In this document: piece after piece, positions 33,301-38,961 of the stretch | How the letters are laid out: each line of letters starts with the position of its first letter | Position numbering within the stretch: position 1 is the first letter of the stretch | Origin: Bog-950 sp046329515 | GTDB lineage: Bacteria; Bacteroidota; Bacteroidia; Chitinophagales; LD1 | DNA: 64,000 bases | Direction: 5' to 3' | NCBI GenBank assembly: GCA_046329515.1 | Contig: JAXLUM010000001.1 | Coordinates: forward strand, 620,001-684,000 | The notes under the pieces: generated by a model | Databases searched by the model: none | The model's input: the letters and a program-made list of their open reading frames with translations, nothing else | Told to the model about the DNA's origin: nothing | Translations under genes and position numbers: made by a program

Positions 33301-36300
33301 GCTTAGATACGCTGATTTGCTTCGGAACAGATGTGGTATTGGGTGGTAACCCGGCAGTAGTTGGCGGAACAACTCCATACGTTTACGCATGGACTCCTTC
33401 ACAATTCCTGAACGGAACTGCAATACCTCATCCTACAGCTCAGGGTGTAACTTCTAACGTTACTTATACCTTAACTGTAACCGATTCACTGGGATGTACT
33501 AATTCAGATAATGTAACTATTGGCTTACGTCCTCTGCCAATAGCTGACGCCGGAACTCCGGTAGCTATTACAGCATGTAGCGGCGATAGCGCAGTTCTTG
33601 GCGGCAGCCCAACTGCTTCAGGCACTGTAGGCCCTTATACTTACTCATGGACTCCGCCATTCGGACCTCCTACATTAAGCAGCACAACAACCGCTAACCC
33701 TGTAATTAAACAACTGGGCAGCACTACTCAATTATGTGTAACTGTTACTGATAGCTTCGGTTGTAAAGCAACTGATTGTGTTCCTGTAACTGTATTACCT
33801 AACACAGTATTTGCTGAGGCAGGTGTTGTAGGCAGCCTTTGCAGCAATGTAAATGGTTGTGTAACTTTAGGTGGCGCTCCGGCAGCTACCGGTGGTCAGC
33901 CTCCTTACACTTACAACTGGTTTGGTGGTGTATCTGATTCATTGGTTTCTAACCCTCAGGCTTGTCCGTTAACAACAACAACGTACACCTTGATTGTTGC
34001 CGATGGTAACGGTTGCCAGGCTTCTGATACAGTTCGTGTAACTGTTAACCAGCCTACCGAAGCAAGCATAAGCGGCTTAGGAACGCAATACTGTATAAAC
34101 TCAGGTAACGTTGTTATGACCGGTATACCTTCAGGCGGCACATTCAGCGGCCCTGGTGTATCAGGCAACGTATTCCAGCCTTCGTTTATAGGTGCAGGTA
34201 CCTGGTGTGTTAAATACACTTACACCAACCCAACCACAGGTTGTACAGATGATACAACTATATGTGTAACGGTTAACCCGCTTCCTGTTGTAACACTTAG
34301 CGGCCTGAATTCTACTTACTGCACATCTGATGCTTGTGTAACCTTAACCGGCACACCTGCAGGCGGCACATTCAGCGGCCCTGGTGTAAGCGGTAACCAA
34401 TTCTGCCCTGCATTGGCAACTATAGGTAACAACACTATTACTTATACTTATGCCGACCAGAGCGGTTGTTCAAGCACAGCTACGTTTGTAACTAATGTAA
34501 AAGGTGCTCCTACCTTCAACATTACTTCCTCAAGCGATACAACTTGCGCAGGCGGTGCCATAACATTAACACCTAACTACAGTATTGATGTGGTGAACAT
34601 TATCTGGAGACAATTAGGTGGGCCGGTAATTGGTGCAAGCCTTAACCCAATATCAGTAACGCCTACAGGTGTTGACTACTGTGTAATGGCTACTGCCGTA
34701 AATATTAACGGTTGCGTAACCAGCGATACTATCTGCTTACACGTTAATCAAAACCCTGTTGCAGTTGATGATGAAGCTGCTACTTGTGAAGAACAGGCAG
34801 TAACAGTTGACGTTTGTATTAACGATGTAGACCCTGAAGGCAACAGCGCGGTAATTACCGTTCTGTCAGTACCTCATGGCACTACAAGCGTTAACGGCTG
34901 CAATGTTACTTACACGCCTAACCTGAACTACAACGGTAACGATACCATTGTTTACAAAACATGCAACAGCAACTGTGCTAATGCATGCGATACTGCCCTT
35001 GTTTACGTTTCAATTTGCCCTGTTAACGATACGCCTACTATCGTATGTGTAGTAGATACTATCTACCAGGCTCAGGTTGACACAGCTTGCATTGGCACTA
35101 ACGATGTAGATGGCGATGTAGTAACCTTAAGCATACCTACAGGCCAAAACATAAACGGCACTGCGGTATTGGTTAATAACTGTGTGGTGTTTACACCTAA
35201 TGCAAACTTTGTAGGCACTCAGTTAATACAGGTTCAGGCTTGTGATAGCGCAGGCGCCTGCACTATATGCACCAGCAGCATTACAGTATTGGCGGGCAAC
35301 CGTCCTCCGCATACTGTTAAAGTTAATGCTACTGTTTGCGATAGCACTTACAAGGGTATTAACGTTTCTTCAGGTGCAACTGATCCTGATGGCGATCCAT
35401 TGTTATTCAGCTACGGCCCAATAACAGGCCCTGCAGGAAACAACGGTTCATTCTACGTAACAGGTAATGGTACTATAGTATTCTGGGGCGATGTTCCGGG
35501 TTACTACTTCATACCTTACTATGCCTGCGATTCAAGCGGTATACCTCAATACTCATTGTGCGATACCAACCAGATTGTGGTTTACGTAGTGAACTGTAAC
35601 GGAAACAATTCTCCGCCGGTTGCTACCGATGATCCGATTACTACAACACCAAATACACCTACTGTAATTAACGAATTGGCTAACGACTTCGATCCGGATG
35701 GTCAACCGTTAACAGTAACTATACTTACTTCTCCAACCTTACCTGGTGCTACAATAGTGCTGAATACTGATAATTCAGTAACCTATACTTCACCAAGCTT
35801 AGGCTGCGACTCAATATTGTATAGCATTTGCGATCCGCTGGGATTATGTGATACAGCAGTAATCTATCCATGTGTAGATTCTGTTCTTAACACTAACCAC
35901 CCACCAGCCGCAACTGATGACTTTGCTACAACTGAATACCTGACACCGGTTACTATTAACGTTAAGGGTAACGATACCGATCCTGATGGCGATCCTATCA
36001 CGGTAGTATCTACACCTTGCTTGCCGGCTAATGGTTCAGTATTGATAACTGCGAACGGCAGCATTATTTACACGCCTGACAGCAGCGCTAACTCATTAGC
36101 TTGCGATACGTTCTGTTACGTTGTGTGCGATAACGGTGCACCTAACCTGTGCGATACGGCTACAGTTGTAGTATGTATTGATAACTCAGTAGTAGGTAAC
36201 CCTGAATGTAACCTGACCGGTTACCACAGAGCTATTAAGTTCTGGGATGTATTGACTAATGACTTCGATCCGGAAGGAGACAGCATCTTTGTATCGGCAG

Positions 36301-37862
36301 TAATTAACATGCCTATTACACAAGGTACTGTTACCTTAAATGCTAACGGAACTGTGAACTACGTTCCTAAGGCAGATACTTGCGGATTTGTTGATTCATT
36401 CCAGTATGTGGTTAGCGACATCCACGGTGCAACAGATACAGTAACTGTTTGTGTAACTATAATCTGTTGTCCTGAGCCTACAGCGGTTAACGACTTAGTA
36501 AGTATATTGCCTACTGACTCATCTAACTTTAACCTGTTGGCTAATGATACCCTGGGTGGTAACGCAGCTATAGTAACCTTGTTAAGCGGTCCTTCAAACG
36601 GAACAGCATACGTTGTTGGTGGAACAATCCATTACGACCCTGTTGATACGTATTGCGGAGCCGATACAGTGGTTTACCAGGTAGAAACTACGTGCGGATT
36701 TGATACGGCATTGTTCATTGCAACAATGAACTGTAACGAAGCTCCAAATGCAGTTGATGACAGCGTAATAATCTGTTCAGGCACGCAAATAACCATACCG
36801 GTTCTGGCCAATGATTCTGATCCGAATGGCGGACAGTTAACCGTAATACAGATTGTGAATGCACCGGCAGCCGGCGCTACCACATTCAATTCAACTTCGG
36901 TTACTTACACTGCCACTCAGCAATCAGGCTTGTTTGTATTGACTTACTCAGTTTGCGATGACGGCACACCTAACCGTTGCGATACTGCTACAGTATTTAT
37001 ACAGGTTAACAACTGTCCTCCAATACAAACCAATCCTATTTACGATACTACCTTCGTGAACACTCCGGTAATACATTGCCTGGAGCCTAACGTTGAGGTA
37101 ATAAGCGCAACCGGATTTACTATCACTTCGTTCTGCGATCCGCAAAACGGAACTGCTACCATTACTTCCGATTCATGCTTCACTTACACACCTGATCCGG
37201 GCTTCTTCGGAATAGATACCTTCTGCATAACAGTATGCGATAGCTTAGGTAACTGTTCTACCGCTGCGGTTTACATTACCGTGCTAGATACCTTGATTCA
37301 GGCAGTTGATGAGCCTTGCGACCTGGATACTACTGTGATGAACGTTCCTGTAACCATCCATATCCTCGACAACGATATTATACCGTTCGGCGGAGATACT
37401 ACGGTTACCTTAATGGGTACTTCAACAATAGGTGTTGCTACACTGAATGCGGATAACACAGTAACTTTTGCCCCTTACCAGGATTCAACCGGTGTGGTGC
37501 AGTTGAGTTACGAGGTTTGTGTGGTAACCGGACCTTACTCGTTCTGTGATACAGCTACTATATGTATAACTGTGGTTGATACTGCAGTGCATTGCGACTT
37601 ACCGAACATATTTACACCTAACGGTGACAATGTGAACGACGAGTTTGTAATACCATGTAACGAGGATAATCCGAAGGCTGACCTGAAGATTTACGACCGT
37701 TGGGGTGCTGAGGTTTGGAATAGCCGCGGCCACTACGGTAACAACTGGAAAGGTACCAATGAACAAGGCACTGAGTTACCTGATGGTACTTACTACTTCA
37801 TTTACTCTTACAACGATGGCACGGGTAAACGCGAACAGAAATTCGTGGTAATCCAACGCTAA
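15354..37862 (+). CDS. Giant T9SS-exported repeat adhesin, 7,502 residues (SprB-like)
   Basis: Seen, in order: signal peptide (residues 1-32, LLAQ); an ENKGQW domain (E62-W67) that starts a globular head to about 283; SBBP-type beta-propeller repeats (about 284-780); a GEVED domain (about 823-949, ending NGEIEDYLV); array A, six Ig/Fn3-like double modules (about 1046-2163); array B, 18 cadherin/VCBS-like modules with PPVxxxD...NED starts (about 2164-4006); three PKD-like modules (about 4007-4262); array C, 23 AGxD...C modules (about 4263-6233); two SGPGVSGN Ig-like modules and about ten more cadherin-like modules; and a gliding-motility C-terminal domain (7413-7502) with NIFTPNGDNVNDEF and IYDRWG, ending KFVVIQR. 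Known: that last domain (CHU_C, TIGR04131) is the type B T9SS signal, and PorP/SprF partners are required. Inferred: a very long, calcium-dependent surface fibre used for adhesion or gliding. Asp-rich cadherin-like modules fit Ca binding, and regular Cys patterns fit disulfides. No frameshift is visible in 22.5 kb. Confidence 0.95.
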   Translation: MVRKSLPCSRIVFLFVALLTINVFSGNMLLAQSAAPVKSVAPSREAVKEVLKESQNSIQFIENKGQWPAQTISVGHTNVGELVVHKDYLNFITIKPHKAEEGEEQTAEEEEDEDNEMHEAHGWGISFDGYNPSYTVENSQPFNTVYNYFLGNGSTNASNVTAYGEQVMKNLYNGIDLRLYSQEKNTLEFDWIVNPGADYHNIKMRFKGQDGLRVDEKGNLSVKLNFQDVTFDIPEVYQVINGKKVKLAANFVVNGDVATFNVTGDVNPNYALIIDPSLKWGIWFDCNSDTFDEYLYAIELDNSGNVYCGGKINMTIPTTYIASGLFGYQNTYQGSVDGIIYKLNANGTAVLAVTYFGSSSQDGVYGLGLSPDKSVLYACGYTQGTIPTTGGTTAFDNAIGGSQDGFVIALPSAALNTLTYSSYIGSSGNGEEMRTIRGLSNNSFIVGGIVTAALTTSGPNYITAAYDASYDGGNEMYIAKFTNFNTLAFGTYVGGNGDDNLNDLNVFSDGAFVFSGSTASTGSFPGLVNSAATLPAGSGTDGVIGVIPSAGGTFTMLSRIGGTNADEFYGCTIGPFDTLYVTGITQSSTAQGFPLGTGTRYDNSYNGGEDGFVGKLPRSGGTNTWQATYFGGANNERGNTLRTYTPYAVMVFGEAGSGFPTQNLSDGGTFFNSAFSGGTWDIFYFVLGTDLQTLYFSTYIGGSQNDYLGATGVPKGSNHFQVEGDSLICLGTTIHSSTLTPNPISASGVFDNSRSNDTDNDDIHLVFKWRIGILLNFDYGDAPISYNGGLNTRPNHIIFNSLRLGTAAIDKEDFHSTSYLANGDDAAGSTPDDEDAITGTVFIQDTATSYGRTFPITNTTGFTATVMGWIDFNGNGTFDANEVDTARVASGATSASLVWTGINFNDPNDTTYMRLRITTDAAFNVASPSAINNASNGEIEDYLVIKYHCVDLTGANITVQSPTTCTPPNGSITIANGNLLPNVTYTIYYSYNGGPQQGPFNLTTANNGTLIIPGLNSGTYTTVQVFHPTNPLCGDTITGPLVLVPTSVATPTASATPNPVCTGQTVQFNATGTGTFSWTGPASFASTLQNPTRVITGTNMAGTYSVTQTVNGCVSNPGTVVLAVNVTPAITFSSSTNPSTCGGSQGSITIAGLNNNTTYTVNFTKNGTAQTPQTIASNGTGQLTISGLTAGTYTNISVTLSGCTSNVLAGPFTLNDPANPAAPTNVTASPNPVCTGATLTLSATGTNLSWTFPSGGGTATGSPVTRTNVTTAMAGTYSVTQTVNNCTSSPATVTVTVNTTPSIAFSSSTNPSTCGGSQGSITVSGLLNNTAYTVNYVKNGSAVGPVTLTSNGSGLLTITGLTAGTYTNITVTLSGCTSAPVAGPITLSDPSTPSAPSNVTANPNPICTGNTLTLSATGSGLQWSYPDGGGASGSPVTRTNVTTAMAGTYSVTQTVAGCTSAPATVSVTVNTTPAIGFSTSANPTTCGGTQGSITISGVLNNTVYSVSYVKNGTAIGPVNITSNASGNLLVISGLTAGSYTNISVTLNGCPSNTLAGPFTLTDPGNPAAPTAVTATPNPVCTGNSLSLSAVGSNLQWTFPDGGGASGTPVVRNPVTAAMGGTYSVTQTVNNCTSAPATVSVTVNVTPAIAFFSSSNPTTCGGTQGSITISGLNNTTSYTVNFSKNGTAQTPQTLTSNGSGQLTINGLTAGTYTNISVTLSGCTSNVLAGPFTLSDPANPAAPTSVTANPNPVCTGGTLTLSAVGSNLSWTFPSGGGTASGSPVVRTPVTAAMGGTYSVTQTVNNCTSAPATVVVTVNTTPNITSVSSSNPTTCSGAQGTITLNGLLNSTIYTVNYTKNGAPQGPFSITSNGTGQVIITGLTAGNYTNISVTLSGCTSNVIAGPISLTDPSTPAAPTNVTASPNPVCTNSTLTLSATGSNLQWTFPDGGGATGSPVTRSLVSIAMGGTYSVTQTVSGCTSAPATVTVTVNTTPQISDAVGTNPTTCGGSQGFIVISGLNPNSTFTVNYFKNGVAQTPVNLPSSGLGNLTISGLTAGTYNNFTVTLNGCTSPAFTGLVVLNNPPNPSAPTLSSNSPRCYGDTLKIFASTISGATYSWSGPGGYTATTQNVTRPSAVPAMSGTYSVTVTQNNCNSSPATISVTVTSCPPVAVNDSYNTNEDNPLTVSAPGVLSNDFDPANPQQPLTSSSLSGCGPYSGSVTLNANGSFTYTPNANFTGVDSFCYRACDNEVPTACDTAVVVITVNPVNDKPVVPDTTVTTIEDNPITVCLPITDPDAGQNHLFNGTLCGPNSGSISAVTVSNASNPHTACFTYTPNANFNGNDSVCVIICDNGTPQLCDTAKVRITVTPVNDPPIANNDNYTANEDATLTVNAATGVRANDNDAADGNPVTSLTVSIIPVCPVQHGTLSLGTDGAFIYTPAANYCGTDSFCYRICDNGTPLPSLCDTGVAHITVNCVNDPPVVPDTTVTTPEDNPLTVCLPISDADAGQNHVFTGTLCGPNSGSISAVTVSNASNPHTACFTYTPNANFNGSDSVCVIICDNGTPQLCDTSKVRITVTPVNDPPIANNDNYTTNEDVAITATAATGVRANDNDALDGNPVTSLTVSIIPVCPVQHGTLSLGADGSFIYTPAANYCGTDSFCYRVCDAGTPTPSLCDTAVAHITVNCVNDPPVVPDTTVTTLEDNPTSVCIPISDPETASQAHSINTIYCGPNNGSISGTFVNNAVNPHQVCVTYTPNANFNGVDSVCLVICDNGSPVLCDTTKIRINVTPVNDPPLAVNDIYVSCVDTPIVKNFLTNDIDIDGPAKVYNGTVFGPFSGTLTSVQVNGNFTYTPPVSFNGVDSFAYIVCDNGTPNLCDTGVVILDYSCTNLPPQANNDSYTTPEDQTLTVTAPGVMANDIDPDGGPITVQTPAVVNVAHGTLTLNANGSFTYTPATNYFGQDTFTYRICDAPDVPVKCDTAIAVITVTPVNDPPVVPDSIITTPEETPKTLCLPITDVEPGDFHAASVLCNPVNGTVSNVTVNNTGAHTVCFTYTPSTNFNGSDSLCLVVCDNGLPSKCDTTYIHITVTPVNDPPIANNDNYTTNEDVTLNVPVGTGVRANDNDNADGNPVTSLTVTTTPITNVQHGTLTLNANGSFTYVPTSNYCGSDSFSYSVCDAGTPLPSLCDTATAYITVNCVNDPPVVPDTTITTCEDCGPTTLCYPVVNPDNGQTVTVAGNFCGPNSGTATTSLILNTLCVTYTPSTNFNGLDSICIVVCDNGSPVLCDTSKVIITVTPVNDPPIANNDNYTTNEDVTLTVPVGTGVRANDNDNADGNPVTSLTVTTTPITNVQHGTLTLNANGSFTYVPTSNYCGSDSFSYSVCDAGTPLPSLCDTATAYITVNCVNDPPQVPDTTITTCEDCGPTTVCMSVTDVDVNQTSVIAAQFCGPNSGTISTSLVLNTLCVTYTSNTNFNGQDSICLVICDNGTPQACDTTHIHIIVTPVNDPPIALNDNYTTTEDVTLNVPVGTGVRANDNDNADNNPVSSLTVTTSPIVNVAHGTLTLNANGSFTYVPNSNYCGADSFVYRVCDAGTPLPSLCDTATAFITVNCQNDPPQIPDTTVTTCEDCPTNICIPYTDNDTIDIHTVTTLCNPQLGAISGITINQSLNILCFNYQSYLNVNGTDSLCLVLCDNGTPLACDTTHITIIVTPVNDPPVADTIYVTMYQDQTIGVNVASATTDPESNPLTYTYGAVSPNNGTFTVTGNGAIDVVPNPGFTGTFTIPYSVCDLSPYAVNTLCDSAAIIVTVLPSSDTLTNHAPVANNDYVTTPRNSPPIVINELANDNDPDGDALQVTITNAPDHGTYTLNANGTINYSPNAGFFGYDTIAYTICDPIGSTLPRPLCDNAIVVIYVSPDNDAVPNDAPVAVDDFAYICADANVQLNLLFNDADPNGDAITSVTILDNVNNGTLTPGSLGIYLYDPNNAFNGNDTLIYRICDNGTPSLCDTAMAVINVSGNPVITPSIASATNCSNDSVNITFTSNVPGTVITWSATNGTNGSGDIHTVLSNTGTSNITVTYNVTGVAPGGCGSTTLSIPVVVKPRPIASAAANGTQFCSGDNVVINLSSNIGGTTYAWSGSNGTSGSGNIISDNPTNATSSNITVTYTIIPSFGGCNGDTLTVNVVVKPRPVLSANPTTQTVCSGTPITVAISSTVTGTSVNWTGSNGVSGNSLTINDSPTNNTSGNITVTYTINGQFNGCAANTITSTVVVRPAVVANAGADKSVTACSASCVTIGGSPTGAGGSGTLTYDWSPNGGLSDTALANPQACNITTNTTYTVVVTDASGCSASDQVLITVTPSSLVAEAGAGGAFCAASGDSVFLGGFPTAVGGVPPYTYTWAPAGLNLTNPANPWAHPAGTTTYHLTVTDALGCTSVDSALVTVYPQVFANAGVDTIICSGFPAQLGATPTAIGGSGSGYTYAWSPTTGGINITAANPTAAPTISTAYVVTVTDGNGCHASDTIQVTVRPTPVAQAGIDKTLFQCPGDSVIIGDVPAAVGGTPGYTYSWSPSTGLSCTSCTNPVVKNLASTTTYTLVVTDASGCTSSDNVTVVVAPNNLSAHAGNDAQVCSGISVQLGGIPTAVGGTAPFVYDWNNGGSLSDSTAANPVASPAGTTTYGLTITDSHGCVATDDVKVTVNPRPVVSAGPDTSVCIGSTVTIGGSPTASGGTPGYTYSWNPTTGLSLPNVANPAAAPIVITTYQLVVTDSKGCAAVDEVTVTPRVSPVVDAGADKTIVACGGDSAFIGNLPVVVSGGTAPFVYDWTPGQYLSDSTIQNPVVKGAPIGVYSYQILVTDIYGCTGVDYVLVNVTPSTLQAEAGNNSHVCASAGTPVQLGGSPTAAGGTTPYTYSWTSTDQTFTSSLANPVVSPATTTTYYLVVTDSKGCVAYDTITISQNPAPSANAGADTIVCQGFCVSLGTLQTGSGGTSPLQYSWTPTVGLNANNTANPLACPLLTTTYVVQVTDSNGCQASDAVTVTVRPLPVADAGTDKQITSCAGDSVTICGSPVASGGTGPYTYFWSGANLSCSTCTCPVITGITSTSQYTLVVTDANGCTATDAVTVQVVPSTLSVDAGIGGSLCAGSAGGLTIGGAPTAVGGTTPYTYSWAGAGLSSTTVANPIATPTQTTTYYVTVTDAKGCISVDSTKITVNPKPTANAGLDTAICLNSIVQLGGSPTASNGTSPYTYTWAPTTGILAGGANASNPFVQPAVTTTYSVTVVDANGCRDNDAVVVTVRQNPVADAGADKSLTACSQDSVQIGGSPTATGGGGTYTYDWNPNGGLTDTAASNPYVKNIGSTTTYTVLVTDQFGCSATDQVKVNVANSTLVAEAGNDVSFCQGASVSVTLGGANTALGGTLPYSFAWTPTVSNPNIANPVATPTQTTTYTVVVTDATGCVASDTVRITINPRPVVNAGLADTVCAGACVTLGGAPTASGGTGSNYAYTWTPGLFLSANNIANPIACPTNTVTWNVTVTDSLGCSNNASVTIRVNQNPVANAGTDQTVVACPTACVQLGGTPTATNGTAPYLYAWAPAAGLNNTGLANPSACGLAQSVCYTLTVTDVNGCTATDQVCVAVTQSTLTADAGPDKSICAGQPNCVAIGGTNAVSGGTGPYVIDWSPVAGICDFNNVPNPTVNPTDTTTYVLLVQDVYGCIAIDSMVLYANPAVTASVTPDTAICAGGAALLGGNPTGSGGTPSYTYNWAPGVGLNNGGTVSANPVATPATTTTYCVTVTDAVGCSASTCQTVTVNGGITANAGPDKSMVSCPGSFVTIGGSPAATGGSNNFSYSWTPTTVNGIQVVFNATQPNPLIRNLDTTTLFTLTVTDNATGCTGTDQVVVVVNPSTLQVDAGPNKIFCSGGALATCTLIGGSPTAQFGTGPYTYQWSPVLGLINATTANPCASPLNTTTYYVTVTDQNGCSSVDSVTVTVSPQMAVDAGLDTLICFGTDVVLGGNPAVVGGTTPYVYAWTPSQFLNGTAIPHPTAQGVTSNVTYTLTVTDSLGCTNSDNVTIGLRPLPIADAGTPVAITACSGDSAVLGGSPTASGTVGPYTYSWTPPFGPPTLSSTTTANPVIKQLGSTTQLCVTVTDSFGCKATDCVPVTVLPNTVFAEAGVVGSLCSNVNGCVTLGGAPAATGGQPPYTYNWFGGVSDSLVSNPQACPLTTTTYTLIVADGNGCQASDTVRVTVNQPTEASISGLGTQYCINSGNVVMTGIPSGGTFSGPGVSGNVFQPSFIGAGTWCVKYTYTNPTTGCTDDTTICVTVNPLPVVTLSGLNSTYCTSDACVTLTGTPAGGTFSGPGVSGNQFCPALATIGNNTITYTYADQSGCSSTATFVTNVKGAPTFNITSSSDTTCAGGAITLTPNYSIDVVNIIWRQLGGPVIGASLNPISVTPTGVDYCVMATAVNINGCVTSDTICLHVNQNPVAVDDEAATCEEQAVTVDVCINDVDPEGNSAVITVLSVPHGTTSVNGCNVTYTPNLNYNGNDTIVYKTCNSNCANACDTALVYVSICPVNDTPTIVCVVDTIYQAQVDTACIGTNDVDGDVVTLSIPTGQNINGTAVLVNNCVVFTPNANFVGTQLIQVQACDSAGACTICTSSITVLAGNRPPHTVKVNATVCDSTYKGINVSSGATDPDGDPLLFSYGPITGPAGNNGSFYVTGNGTIVFWGDVPGYYFIPYYACDSSGIPQYSLCDTNQIVVYVVNCNGNNSPPVATDDPITTTPNTPTVINELANDFDPDGQPLTVTILTSPTLPGATIVLNTDNSVTYTSPSLGCDSILYSICDPLGLCDTAVIYPCVDSVLNTNHPPAATDDFATTEYLTPVTINVKGNDTDPDGDPITVVSTPCLPANGSVLITANGSIIYTPDSSANSLACDTFCYVVCDNGAPNLCDTATVVVCIDNSVVGNPECNLTGYHRAIKFWDVLTNDFDPEGDSIFVSAVINMPITQGTVTLNANGTVNYVPKADTCGFVDSFQYVVSDIHGATDTVTVCVTIICCPEPTAVNDLVSILPTDSSNFNLLANDTLGGNAAIVTLLSGPSNGTAYVVGGTIHYDPVDTYCGADTVVYQVETTCGFDTALFIATMNCNEAPNAVDDSVIICSGTQITIPVLANDSDPNGGQLTVIQIVNAPAAGATTFNSTSVTYTATQQSGLFVLTYSVCDDGTPNRCDTATVFIQVNNCPPIQTNPIYDTTFVNTPVIHCLEPNVEVISATGFTITSFCDPQNGTATITSDSCFTYTPDPGFFGIDTFCITVCDSLGNCSTAAVYITVLDTLIQAVDEPCDLDTTVMNVPVTIHILDNDIIPFGGDTTVTLMGTSTIGVATLNADNTVTFAPYQDSTGVVQLSYEVCVVTGPYSFCDTATICITVVDTAVHCDLPNIFTPNGDNVNDEFVIPCNEDNPKADLKIYDRWGAEVWNSRGHYGNNWKGTNEQGTELPDGTYYFIYSYNDGTGKREQKFVVIQR
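18490..21842 (+). repeat. Array A: six coding tandem repeats of about 520 bp
   Basis: Each unit has an Ig-like half starting PNPVCTG and ending GTYSVTQTVNNCTS, then a fibronectin-like half starting NPTTCGGSQGSITISGL and ending TYTNISVTLSGCTSN. Six full units plus a diverged seventh first half (SSNSPRCYGD). The modules are almost free of charged residues and carry four or so conserved Cys per unit. All units are in frame in the giant adhesin. Confidence 0.9.
21843..27370 (+). repeat. Array B: 18 cadherin/VCBS-like modules, partly in a two-module repeat
   Basis: Modules average about 307 bp and start PP(V/I)A.ND or PPVVPDT. Two types mostly alternate: type a (ANNDNYTTNED, then NANGSFTY) and type b (VVPDTTVTT.ED, then TNFNG.DS). 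The pair repeats with a 618-bp period where measured (GCT codon of IANNDNY at 24627 and 25245), and the copies at 24627-25244 and 25245-25862 are almost identical at the DNA level over most of type a. Nearly every module has the pattern C-x3-C-D...C-D-T near its end. Asp/Asn density suggests Ca binding. Confidence 0.88.
28141..34050 (+). repeat. Array C: 23 modules arranged as seven three-module units
   Basis: Modules of about 85 residues share AGxDxxxC at the start, GGSPTASGGT.PYTYSW in the middle and TTTY.VTVTDxxGC near the end. Three classes follow each other in strict order. Class 1 has AG.DK followed by four residues and Cys, after a linker ending in Pro (RPLPVADAG). Class 2 follows a P-S-T-L linker (PSTLQAEAG). 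Class 3 follows NPRPVVNAG or similar. Class 1 begins near 28155, 28915, 29679, 30450, 31215, 31977, 32745 and 33540, that is about every 765 bp (255 residues). Seven full triplets plus classes 1 and 2 of an eighth. Confidence 0.88.
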
Positions 37863-37872
37863 TAACTTAAGC

Positions 37873-37903
37873 AGTGCATCCTGCTAAACCGGCAGGATGC
37901 ACT
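37873..37903 (+). other. Strong intergenic hairpin between adhesin and second SprF gene
   Basis: Perfect 12-bp stem AGTGCATCCTGC (37873-37884) / GCAGGATGCACT (37892-37903) with a 7-nt loop, 10 bases after the adhesin stop. It is followed by TTATAAAATT rather than a T-run, so it is a poor terminator; a role in mRNA 3'-end protection, processing or partial termination is more likely. SprF copy 2 starts 33 nt further on without a recognisable promoter. Confidence 0.7.
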
Positions 37904-37936
37904 TTATAAAATTCAAAAGCCTGAAAAAGATTTAGT

Positions 37937-38926
37937 ATGAAAAAATTACTCCTTACAAGCTTACTTGCCGTGGCAGTTTTTGCGGGTTTAAGAGCCCAGC
38001 AGGATGCGGCATACAGTATGTATATGTTCAACGGGTTGTTTATTAACCCGGCCTATGCAGGTAGCCACGAAGTAATTAGCCTTATGGGTATTTACCGCCA
38101 TCAATGGGTGGGTATTGACGGGGCGCCGCGCACAGCAAACATTAGCGCGCATATGCCTTTCCGCCGAGATCAATATGCCGTAGGTTTAACCATATCGAAT
38201 GATAAACTGGGCTTAAGCAATAACTTTAGCGTGACGCCGGCTTTTGCTTACCGCCTGCGTTTGCCAAAGGATAACCGCTTGTGCTTCGGTATTCAGGCAT
38301 CGTTCAACTACTTCTATCAAAACGGTGCAAAGGCTGACCCGAATAATCCGGAAAGCCTTGATTTAGGTGCCAGCCTTTTTGTGCCTAACGTAGGCGCAGG
38401 TATTTATGCCTATGGCAAACGTTATTTTATTGGTTTCTCAGTTCCGCATTTAATGCCTTCTGCATTACGCGGCAAAACCAATGTAGCCAAGTATAATACT
38501 GACATAGCCCGTATTTACAACTACTATGTATTTACTGCAGGTTACGTATTTGGCAAAGACCCTTCAATTGTAAAATTCCGCCCAACAGTATTGTTGAAAT
38601 ACCAAAAAGGCTTACCGCATAACATACCACAAATTGACCTTAGCCTTGCGCTGTTGTTTATTGACCGTATTTGGGTGGGGGTATCTGCAAGAACACAGGG
38701 TGATGCCTACACGCTTGCCGGAAAGAAAATACCGTTTAGCGTTACAAACGTAATTGGCTTTGCACAATTTAAAGTTACACCGCAGTTGCAAATTGGCTAC
38801 GCTTACGATGGCCAAATTGGCGACCTGCACCACTTTACCAGCGGCACGCACGAAATTATGATTGGCTACGATTTCTGGTATGATAAGAAGCGTTTCGTTA
38901 CTCCGCGTTACGTAAAGTATTTCTAA
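37937..38926 (+). CDS. PorP/SprF family T9SS outer-membrane protein (copy 2)
   Basis: 329 residues. Signal peptide to about residue 20 (GLRAQ), then the family N-terminus QDAAYSMYMFNGLFINPAY with N-P-A-Y-A-G, and YRHQWVGIDGAP. The remainder is an outer-membrane barrel pattern. Position directly after the giant adhesin gene mirrors sprF behind sprB in F. johnsoniae, so this copy is the most likely dedicated partner for surface delivery of the 7,502-residue protein. It is more like classical SprF than copy 1, which has a longer middle segment. Probably transcribed together with the adhesin and the OmpA gene that follows after 35 nt. Confidence 0.94.
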   Translation: MKKLLLTSLLAVAVFAGLRAQQDAAYSMYMFNGLFINPAYAGSHEVISLMGIYRHQWVGIDGAPRTANISAHMPFRRDQYAVGLTISNDKLGLSNNFSVTPAFAYRLRLPKDNRLCFGIQASFNYFYQNGAKADPNNPESLDLGASLFVPNVGAGIYAYGKRYFIGFSVPHLMPSALRGKTNVAKYNTDIARIYNYYVFTAGYVFGKDPSIVKFRPTVLLKYQKGLPHNIPQIDLSLALLFIDRIWVGVSARTQGDAYTLAGKKIPFSVTNVIGFAQFKVTPQLQIGYAYDGQIGDLHHFTSGTHEIMIGYDFWYDKKRFVTPRYVKYF

Positions 38927-38961
38927 GAACAAAACAGGTATAACCCTATAAAATAAAACTT

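Noticed and set aside
18490..34050. Regular repeats that might look like a CRISPR or satellite array
   Set aside because: Units are 250-620 bp, lie in one open frame and keep protein motifs; there are no short identical repeats with unique spacers.
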